DNA of 60,146 nt from Geobacteraceae bacterium. Lineage in GTDB: Bacteria; Desulfobacterota; Desulfuromonadia; Geobacterales; Pseudopelobacteraceae. This document shows, one piece after another, positions 50,540 through 57,371 of this stretch. The stretch's first letter is position 1; each line of letters opens with the position of its first letter. The notes below the pieces were generated by a model, which was given only the letters and a program-made list of their open reading frames with translations, was not told the origin of the DNA and searched no databases. The stretch is from NCBI GenBank assembly GCA_016720395.1, contig JADKKR010000012.1:1-60146 (forward strand), read 5' to 3'. The position numbers and the translations under genes were made by a program.

Positions 50540-50571
50540 CTCACGAATATACATGTCAGGCAGGGGGGAGT

Positions 50572-51813
50572 ATGTCAGCAAATAAAAAGGAAAATCTGAT
50601 CGTCGGACTCGACATCGGTACCACCAAGATCTGTGCCATTGTCGGCAACGTCACCGAGGACGGCATTGATATCGTCGGCATCGGCACCAGCCCGTCCAGC
50701 GGGCTGCGCAAGGGTGTCGTCATTAACATCGAAAGTACGGTCGCATCCATCCGCAAGGCCATCGAAGAGGCCGAACTTATGGCCGGTTGCGAGATCAAGT
50801 CCGTCTATGCAGGCATAGCCGGCGGGCACATCAAGGGGATCAACTCACAGGGCGTGATCGCCATCAAGAACCGCGAGGTTGCCCAGGAGGACGTCCGCCG
50901 CGTCATCGACGCCGCCAAGGCCATCGCCATCCCCATGGACCGCGAGGTCATCCATATCCTGCCCCAGGAGTTCATCATCGACGAGCAGGACGGTATCCGC
51001 GAACCGCTCGGCATGAGCGGCGTCCGCCTGGAGGCCAAGGTGCACATCGTCACCGGCGCCGTGGCCAGCGCCCAGAATATCGTCAAGTCCTGCAACCGGG
51101 CCGGCCTGGATGTGGCAGACATCGTGCTGGAACAACTGGCCTCCTCCGAGGCGGTGCTCTCACCCGACGAGAAAGAGCTGGGCGTCTGCCTGGTGGATAT
51201 CGGCGGCGGTACGACCGACATCGCCATCTTCGCCGAAGGGGCCATCAAGTACACCTCGGTGCTTTCCCTGGGCGGCAACCATCTCACCAACGACATCGCC
51301 GTCGGCCTGCGCACCCCCATGGCCGAGGCCGAGAAGATCAAGCAGAAATACGGCTGCTGCCTGTCGGCCCTGGTCGGCAAGGAAGACAAGATCGAGGTTC
51401 CCAGTGTCGGCGGCCGCAAACCGCGCGAACTCTCGCGCAACGTGCTTTGCGAGATCCTCGGGCCCCGCGTGGAGGAAATCTTCACCCTGGTCAACCGGGA
51501 AATCGTCAAATCCGGCCTGGAGGATGTCATCGCATCGGGTGTGGTGATCACCGGCGGCTCCAGCATCCTGGAAGGCATGCCGGAACTGGCCGAGCAGATC
51601 TTCAACCTGCCGGTCCGGCGCGGCGTTCCCCAGAAGATCGGCGGCCTCGTGGATGTGGTCAACTCGCCGGTCTATGCCACCGGCGTCGGCCTGGTGGTCT
51701 ACGGCAGCCGCAATTCAGGGACGCGTGAACATTTCAAAGAGGGTGGTTCCGATGACAGCATCTTCAACACCACCATGCGGCGCATGAAGACCTGGTTCAA
51801 GGAATTTTTCTAA
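50572..51813 (+). CDS. ftsA: Cell division actin homologue FtsA
   Basis: A 413-residue actin-fold ATPase. Nucleotide-binding motifs: GLDIGTTKICAIVG (phosphate 1), LVDIGGGTTDIAIF (phosphate 2) and GVVITGGSSILEG (adenosine). The SHS2/1C domain lies at about 80-160. The C-terminal amphipathic helix MRRMKTWFKEFF is the membrane-targeting sequence. It tethers FtsZ to the membrane. Confidence 0.96.
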   Translation: MSANKKENLIVGLDIGTTKICAIVGNVTEDGIDIVGIGTSPSSGLRKGVVINIESTVASIRKAIEEAELMAGCEIKSVYAGIAGGHIKGINSQGVIAIKNREVAQEDVRRVIDAAKAIAIPMDREVIHILPQEFIIDEQDGIREPLGMSGVRLEAKVHIVTGAVASAQNIVKSCNRAGLDVADIVLEQLASSEAVLSPDEKELGVCLVDIGGGTTDIAIFAEGAIKYTSVLSLGGNHLTNDIAVGLRTPMAEAEKIKQKYGCCLSALVGKEDKIEVPSVGGRKPRELSRNVLCEILGPRVEEIFTLVNREIVKSGLEDVIASGVVITGGSSILEGMPELAEQIFNLPVRRGVPQKIGGLVDVVNSPVYATGVGLVVYGSRNSGTREHFKEGGSDDSIFNTTMRRMKTWFKEFF

Positions 51814-51902
51814 AATATCGGCCGGGGAGAAATCGGGGCAACCCGCAAACAAATTGAATTTTAAGCCGTTTTTTTTCGTTGTAATTTTTTGATTTTTTTC
51901 CT

Positions 51903-51931
51903 TTGATTCTTTGTAACTTTACGGTTACATT
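51903..51931 (+). promoter_or_regulatory. Putative ftsZ promoter with overlapping inverted repeat
   Basis: TTGATT (51903-51908), a 17 bp spacer and TACATT (51926-51931). The inverted repeat TGTAAC-TTTACG-GTTACA (51912-51929) covers the spacer and the -10, a plausible operator. The region is T-rich and unlike the GC-rich genes around it. Confidence 0.45.
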
Positions 51932-51978
51932 TTACCCCTGTTGATCGGGATACTGCCATTGTGCAAGGGGGAAAACGC

Positions 51979-53154
51979 ATGTTTGAATTTGATGAAGCCA
52001 TAGACCAGGGTGCCGTAATCAAAGTGATCGGTGTGGGCGGCGGCGGCGGAAATGCTGTCAACACCATGATCGCCAGCACTATACATAAAGTCGATTTTAT
52101 TGTTGCCAATACCGATGCACAGGCGCTTCGCCACTCGAAGGCCGCAGTCAAGATTCAGCTCGGACGCCAGCTCACCAAGGGTCTCGGCGCCGGCACCAAG
52201 GCCGAGGTCGGACGTGAAGCCGCCCTTGAAGACCGCGAGTCCCTGATCGAATCCCTCAAAGGCGCCGACCTCCTCTTCATCGCCGCCGGCATGGGCGGCG
52301 GGACCGGCACCGGCGCAGCCCCGGTCATAGCCGAAGCGGCCCGCGAAAACGGCATCCTGACCGTGGGTGTCGTCACCAAGCCCTTCACCTACGAAGGCAA
52401 GCCCAAGACCGACGTTGCCGAATCCGGCATCAACGAACTGAAAAAACACGTCGACTCCCTGATCATCATCCCCAATGACCGCCTGATCAGCCAGGCCGGC
52501 AAGAACATGTCGCTCTTCGATGCCTTCAAACCCTCCGACGACGTCCTGCGCCAGGCAGTCCAGGGCATCTCCGAACTGATCACCTCCACCGGCTTCATGA
52601 ACCTGGACTTCGCCGACGTAAAGACCGTCATGAGCGTGCGCGGCATGGCCATGATGGGGATCGGCGTAGGCGCAGGCGACAACCGTGCCGCCGATGCCGT
52701 CAACAACGCCATCGCCAGCCCGCTGCTGGAAGACAACGACATCTCCGGCGCCAAGGGCGTGCTGGTCAATATCACCGGCTCGACGACCATGACCATGGAT
52801 GACTACAACACCGTCAACCGCATCGTGCATGAGAAGGTCCACGAAGAGGCCAACATCAAGATCGGTGTCGTCCGTGACGACGAGATGGGCGACACCATCA
52901 AGGTCACCGTCATCGCCACCGGCTTCGGCGACCGTTTCGATGTCGAGCGCGGGCACAAGCGCAGCCTGGGTGCCCTGCCCGTCCTGGAGAAGCATCCCAC
53001 GTCATCACGGAACACCCTGGACAAGCCGACCTTCATCCGTGACCGCCAGACAACCGAGAACGTCACCCGTATCCGCCCGTCAGCCTCATCGTTCATCGAG
53101 GACGACGAGGACCAGTACGACATCCCGACCTTCCTGAGGAAGTCGGTAGACTAG
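51979..53154 (+). CDS. ftsZ: Cell division GTPase FtsZ
   Basis: A 391-residue tubulin homologue from ATG 51979 (AAGGGGGA upstream); the in-frame GTG/ATG at 51961 would add six residues. The GTP-binding signature GGGTGTGAAPV and T7-loop region with NLDFADVKTV are intact. The C-terminal linker is short. The final conserved peptide YDIPTFLRK (381-388) binds FtsA and other partners; a near copy, DKPTFIR, lies at residues 348-354. The gene is the last of the cluster and is followed by two terminators. Confidence 0.97.
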   Translation: MFEFDEAIDQGAVIKVIGVGGGGGNAVNTMIASTIHKVDFIVANTDAQALRHSKAAVKIQLGRQLTKGLGAGTKAEVGREAALEDRESLIESLKGADLLFIAAGMGGGTGTGAAPVIAEAARENGILTVGVVTKPFTYEGKPKTDVAESGINELKKHVDSLIIIPNDRLISQAGKNMSLFDAFKPSDDVLRQAVQGISELITSTGFMNLDFADVKTVMSVRGMAMMGIGVGAGDNRAADAVNNAIASPLLEDNDISGAKGVLVNITGSTTMTMDDYNTVNRIVHEKVHEEANIKIGVVRDDEMGDTIKVTVIATGFGDRFDVERGHKRSLGALPVLEKHPTSSRNTLDKPTFIRDRQTTENVTRIRPSASSFIEDDEDQYDIPTFLRKSVD

Positions 53155-53207
53155 ACCCACAACCGAATTGACAGAGCGGCGGCCTTAAACGGCAGCCGCT
53201 CTCATTT

Positions 53208-53251
53208 GCCCGGCTCTCCGATTTCCCCCTCCTGGAGAACCGGGCTTTTTT
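53208..53251 (+). terminator. Intrinsic terminator 1 behind ftsZ
   Basis: GCCCGGCTCTCC pairs with GGAGAACCGGGC (one mismatch) around a 14-base pyrimidine-rich loop, followed by seven T. A second weaker hairpin (AGAGCGGC/GCCGCTCT) precedes it at about 53173-53202. Confidence 0.85.
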
Positions 53252-53266
53252 TATCCCCGTTACGAC

Positions 53267-53304
53267 AGAGGGGGCCTGCCGCACGGCAGGCCCCCTCTCC
53301 TTTT
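53267..53304 (+). terminator. Intrinsic terminator 2 behind ftsZ
   Basis: The 15 bp perfect stem AGAGGGGGCCTGCCG / CGGCAGGCCCCCTCT with a two-base loop is followed by CCTTTTG. The tandem arrangement isolates the division cluster from the convergent secreted protein genes. Confidence 0.75.
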
Positions 53305-53384
53305 GTCACTACCCAGTATGATCTATGCTACGCGTCAAACAAAGCACCAGGCCGACGACAGACGAGCCTCAGCAAATGGTAAAC

Positions 53385-54422
53385 CTACGGATGCACCCTG
53401 ATGTTCCTGACTTTCAGCGTTCCATTTTTAACTGTCAGCGCACCCTTGATATCCGAGTAGTCTGTTGCCGCCGGCGCGCTGAAGCCCGGCCCATAACCAC
53501 CGTACAGGTTGTAGATGACACTGGCCTGGTTGAAGGTCAGGTCCTCGGTGAAAAGGATCTCACGGGCCTCGATGGTTGCGCCCGTCGTCGCTGCTGTATA
53601 AGCATCGCCGATCTTGCCGTAGGGGATGCCGGGTGCGGTCGTAATGCGGGCGTTGGAGGCGGCGCCGAAGGTGGCGGTGGCACTCTTGTCGGTACCCATG
53701 GAGACAATGCCGGAGAGTCCGGGGGCGTCGTCAGTGCCGCTCCAGCCGTAGAGCGCAGCATACCAGTCGGGTGTGGCGGTCAGGGTGACCGGCGCATTGA
53801 CGTCGAACAGGGCGGTACAGTCAGTACTTGAACCATTGGAACAGTTGATGCCGGCCGGTGAACTGGTAATGGTCGAACCGCCGCTGCCGGCAAAGGCCAC
53901 CGTCAGGAAGCGGCTGATGATGTCACTGGTGGCCATGGCCCCGTTGGAGAGGTTGCCGGCCTCGTCCCTGGCCCAGACATAGAAGGTCCGCGGTCCGGTT
54001 CCCAGCGATACGACAGAGCCCGGGTTGTTCGGCACCCAGCCGGCTCCCCAGGGATCGGGCGGTGTCGGGGTCTCGCTGATGTAGAAGCCGGTCACCCCGT
54101 GGGCGTCAGTGGCCGTGAGAGTCGTGATCGGGATCGTCAGGGTCGTGTTGGTGCCCGGCAGCGTGAAGATCAGCGACGCCGGGGCGATCCGGTCGGCCGT
54201 GCGGATGTTCCAGAAGCCGCTCTGGTTGGTGTAGCTGCCGATGGTAACCGGGTCGCCCGCCACCGGTTGTCCGACCGTGCCGATCAGCACATAGTTGGTC
54301 GAGTTGACCTCCTGACCGCCGCCGGAGATGACGTCGGAGACCTGGGTGTAGGCGGCCAAGGCAGAAGCTGTAATCATTGTCTGCAGCATAACGGCAAAGA
54401 TCCCGATAGATTTAGTTTTCAT
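53385..54422 (-). CDS. Secreted protein with InlB-like repeat and shared C-terminal module
   Basis: A 345-residue exported protein from ATG 54422 (GGGAGGAAAT upstream). A signal peptide (about 1-24) ends ASALAAYT. Then a module with GGGQEVNSTNYVLIGTVGQP..GSYTNQSGFWN, a known Geobacter-type pattern; a beta-sandwich (about 65-175) with VSLGTGPRTFYVWARDEAGN; one InlB-like repeat (about 180-255: GSGGSTITSSP ... YGWSGTDDAPG ... SATATF); and a C-terminal module (about 270-345) shared with the 1574-residue protein at 12572: GGYGPGFS ... IKGALTVKNGTLKV. It is the last gene of a secreted protein cluster. Function unknown. Confidence 0.7.
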   Translation of the reverse strand: MKTKSIGIFAVMLQTMITASALAAYTQVSDVISGGGQEVNSTNYVLIGTVGQPVAGDPVTIGSYTNQSGFWNIRTADRIAPASLIFTLPGTNTTLTIPITTLTATDAHGVTGFYISETPTPPDPWGAGWVPNNPGSVVSLGTGPRTFYVWARDEAGNLSNGAMATSDIISRFLTVAFAGSGGSTITSSPAGINCSNGSSTDCTALFDVNAPVTLTATPDWYAALYGWSGTDDAPGLSGIVSMGTDKSATATFGAASNARITTAPGIPYGKIGDAYTAATTGATIEAREILFTEDLTFNQASVIYNLYGGYGPGFSAPAATDYSDIKGALTVKNGTLKVRNIRVHP

Positions 54423-54456
54423 ATTTCCTCCCGATGCGTAGTGAAACGACAATGTT

Positions 54457-55728
54457 TTACGGCAATTCCGTAACGGTATAAGTGACCGTGCAGGCATAGA
54501 TCGAGCATGCCGAACCGCAGGCGGTGTCATTAAACATTCTCATCGCGTAGCTGCTGTTGATGTTGTCGATAGTTGCGAATCCGCATGGCGATGTTGTCAG
54601 TGACTGAATCCCGGTTGAACCGCTTGAACTTGCCGGTCCGCATATCCACGTACTCGTGACGATGTTCAGCAGGCCAATGACTATATCGTATGCAGCGCTT
54701 GAATCATTGATGCGACAGCTTGCACTGGAAAGCACGGCACCGTGCGGCAGATTGAGGCTTGCAATCAAGTTTTGTGTGCCTGCGGGAGCGGTTATGTAAC
54801 GCAACATCCAATTACCTGAATAGGTGGTGGCTGATGTGGCTGAAGTGAACGCTGCAGCTGTAACGTTATAATATTTCGTTTTTGGCGTCGTACAGCTCAA
54901 CGTACCACCGATGCTGGCGTTGCCGCTAACAGCCAATGATGAGAGGGTGCCGACACCGGTAATGCCGGTATAGCTGCCGGAAAGCCGGTCAGAAGGCAGG
55001 GTGCCAGTATAAATATTTGATGCACTTAGAAAAAACCCACTATCTTGGCCGTCAAGCAGGTCGGCATTTAGGTTAATCACACGAGTGCTCTCGAGCACCA
55101 TGAATGGTGTTGTTGATGTGAATGTTGGTGTGGTTTCAAAAGTCACAGGACCCTTAGATCCAAATTTCACCGCACTAGTGAAAGTAGATCCAAAGGTCAC
55201 GGTATCTAGGAAAGTTACAGGACTTCCGAATGTCTGGTTGCCGTTGAAGGTCTGGGGTGCATTCAGTCGGGCGATGTTGCTGGTCAGTTTGCTGTCGCTG
55301 ATCGGGCCCGTAATCTTGGCGTCGCTGACGCTGCCGTCGGCGACAGAATCCGACGTCTGCGCCCTCCTGGCATACGGCACGCTGGAGAGTTCCTGCAGCG
55401 CCATCTCCGCATCACCCTCCACCTTGACCTCCAGCCAGTACGGCACATCGAAAGGGGTCGAGATCGGCGTGGCCGATCCGAGTTGGGTGCTGTAGATACC
55501 GTTGGAGGCGGAGATGTCCTTGGTCTCCTGCCAGACCGGATTGCTGCGGGCCGGGTTGGAGGAGTAAAGCGAGAAGCGGACACTAATGGCGCCGTTGACC
55601 GGTGCGCCGGCACTGTCCTTCAGGTAGCCCTGGTAGTTGATGGTTGAGGGTACGGTCGCAAAGGCCAGTGGCGCGAAAATTATCACCGTAAATAGCATTA
55701 ATGCATTCATCCAATGAGTTCGGATCAT
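54457..55728 (-). CDS. Secreted protein with shared head module and tail-fibre-like repeats
   Basis: A 423-residue exported protein; I start at ATG 55728 (GGAGGC upstream). Signal peptide to about residue 24. Head module (about 25-135): INYQGYLKDSAGAPVNG, SLYSSNP, GIYSTQLGS, F-DVPYWLEV and SSVPYAR-RA, also in the two following genes. A repeat-rich middle section follows (DAKITGPI..; QTFNGNQTFGSPVTF; DLLDGQDSGFF; GTLSSLAVSGNASIGG) resembling phage tail fibre shafts, and a Cys-containing C-terminal domain. Probably a trimeric surface fibre; inferred. Confidence 0.65.
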   Translation of the reverse strand: MIRTHWMNALMLFTVIIFAPLAFATVPSTINYQGYLKDSAGAPVNGAISVRFSLYSSNPARSNPVWQETKDISASNGIYSTQLGSATPISTPFDVPYWLEVKVEGDAEMALQELSSVPYARRAQTSDSVADGSVSDAKITGPISDSKLTSNIARLNAPQTFNGNQTFGSPVTFLDTVTFGSTFTSAVKFGSKGPVTFETTPTFTSTTPFMVLESTRVINLNADLLDGQDSGFFLSASNIYTGTLPSDRLSGSYTGITGVGTLSSLAVSGNASIGGTLSCTTPKTKYYNVTAAAFTSATSATTYSGNWMLRYITAPAGTQNLIASLNLPHGAVLSSASCRINDSSAAYDIVIGLLNIVTSTWICGPASSSGSTGIQSLTTSPCGFATIDNINSSYAMRMFNDTACGSACSIYACTVTYTVTELP

Positions 55729-55795
55729 ACCTGCCTCCCAATAAAACAAGGGGTTGTTGAAAGTGGACTACCCGTTGTTTCACAATCGAAATCCA

Positions 55796-57307
55796 TCAAA
55801 GCGGTTGATTGGTTTCAATATTCCAACCCCGTTCTTCCAGGGGGCCGTTGGTCATTGTCTCCGGATTATAGGGGTAATATCCCCAGTACATCTTGCTTGG
55901 CAAATATCCCGCTTCCTGTTGCACTTTTCCGGCAGAGGAAGCAAAAAGTCGGTAACTTGTCAGCGAAACCTCTTCCAATCTCAGGCGGGATTCAAGGATT
56001 TGAATGAGCGGATTACTGTTTTCCGCACCGGCAGTGTAGATGAACAACTGGGGCGTAATCCGCCCACTCAGGTCGGTCATCAAGCATGGCCCATCGCTGG
56101 CAAGATTTCCGCTGACTGTAACGAAACCAAAATAGGGCCGAGGCAACGATGCATCAATCATTGTTGCGTATGTGGTTATCGGGTAGACAGGTTCTCCAAG
56201 GTTGCTCAAGTTTACCGGTAATCCGTGTGTAACTGTAAAAACCAATGGGGTAGTGTGACTGCACCCGGTTACTGTATTAGTGACCATGTTGACAACTACG
56301 TTCTGCTCAGGGTTAGCTGGAGATATGAACGTTACCTGTTGAGGACTCAATGTAAGCTCGATCAGCGTTGTATCGCCTTTGCGCGTCGGAAGAATCGGCT
56401 TTATTCCTGTTATCATGACATTCTGCAGGTAGAGGTAGCGACCATAGACGCTGCCTGAACCCGGTAGCCACAAGCCGATTGCAGAGAACTGATCATAGTT
56501 GGCAACTGCCAGATTAATTAATGGTGTAAATTGTTTCGGATCACAGATGACCTTTATCGGGTCGAGCGTGAGAACTGCTGGTAGCCCTGCAATAACAAAC
56601 TTCATATCGAACCCGTACAGCAGGATATCGCGGTATTGATCGGGCATTGTTGTCGAACTCAAAGTAGCCGACGTCATACCTTCGATAGTCACAGCACCGA
56701 CAAACGGCAGTGCCGAAGGAAACCCCCCGCTTAACGGATTACAGGTCCAGCTTGCGGACGGCTTGTCGTAGCGCAGCACATCACCATCGCTGCATACCGC
56801 ACCGATCTTTGCTGCAGTTACGGCCTTATCGGCGATTTTGGGACTTGTTATGGCACCATCTGCGACCTTGGGACCGGTTACTGCACCATCGGCAATCATG
56901 GTCGTGGTCACGCTGGTGACCCGGTCCGCCTCCGCTGCCCGCTGGGCGTAGGGCACGCTGGAGAGCGGCTGCAGCGGCAGTTCGACGCCTTTGATGATCA
57001 CCGCCAGATAATAGGGCACATCGAAATGCGCTCTGAGCGGGGTCCCTTCGGAGCCGATCTGGGTGCTGTAGATGCCGTTGGTTACGACGACGGCTTTTTC
57101 AGGCTCGCTCCAGACCGGGTTGTTGCGGTGAGGATTGGAGGAATACAGGGCGAAGGCCATGCCGAACTCCCCGTTGACCGGAGTTCCATCTCCGTCCTTC
57201 AGGTAGCCCTGGTAGTTGATGGAATGGGGTACACCGGCCATGGCGACCGCGGCAAGAATCAAGGCGGTGAACAGCGACAGTAACCCGATGGGGTGAAACC
57301 GTTTCAT
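55796..57307 (-). CDS. Secreted protein with shared head module
   Basis: A 503-residue exported protein from ATG 57307 (GGAGGC upstream). A signal peptide (LLSLFTALILAAVAMA) is followed by the head module (INYQGYLKDGDGTPVNGEF, ALYSSNP, GIYSTQIGS, FDVPYYLAV, LSSVPYAQRA), then three copies of a short D/G-x-x-P-K-I/V-A-D-G-A-x-T pattern (GAVTGPKVADGAITSPKIADKAVTAAKI region, 130-165), and a C-terminal half of a different unknown type. The head module aligns with the neighbours on both sides. The DNA CTTCAGGTAGCCCTGGTAG is identical in this and the previous gene. Function unknown. Confidence 0.65.
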   Translation of the reverse strand: MKRFHPIGLLSLFTALILAAVAMAGVPHSINYQGYLKDGDGTPVNGEFGMAFALYSSNPHRNNPVWSEPEKAVVVTNGIYSTQIGSEGTPLRAHFDVPYYLAVIIKGVELPLQPLSSVPYAQRAAEADRVTSVTTTMIADGAVTGPKVADGAITSPKIADKAVTAAKIGAVCSDGDVLRYDKPSASWTCNPLSGGFPSALPFVGAVTIEGMTSATLSSTTMPDQYRDILLYGFDMKFVIAGLPAVLTLDPIKVICDPKQFTPLINLAVANYDQFSAIGLWLPGSGSVYGRYLYLQNVMITGIKPILPTRKGDTTLIELTLSPQQVTFISPANPEQNVVVNMVTNTVTGCSHTTPLVFTVTHGLPVNLSNLGEPVYPITTYATMIDASLPRPYFGFVTVSGNLASDGPCLMTDLSGRITPQLFIYTAGAENSNPLIQILESRLRLEEVSLTSYRLFASSAGKVQQEAGYLPSKMYWGYYPYNPETMTNGPLEERGWNIETNQPL

Positions 57308-57371
57308 GTTGCCTCCGCTGCTGCTACGAAATGATAAGCACAGGTCATAATCCTTGCAGAGCTTCTACAAC

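Noticed and set aside
50787..51728. 313-codon + strand ORF in another frame of ftsA
   Set aside because: Arg/Gly/His-rich translation typical of an out-of-frame reading of a GC-rich gene.
54457..57307. Prophage remnant
   Set aside because: Tail-fibre-like repeats occur, but there are no other phage genes, and each protein has its own signal peptide.
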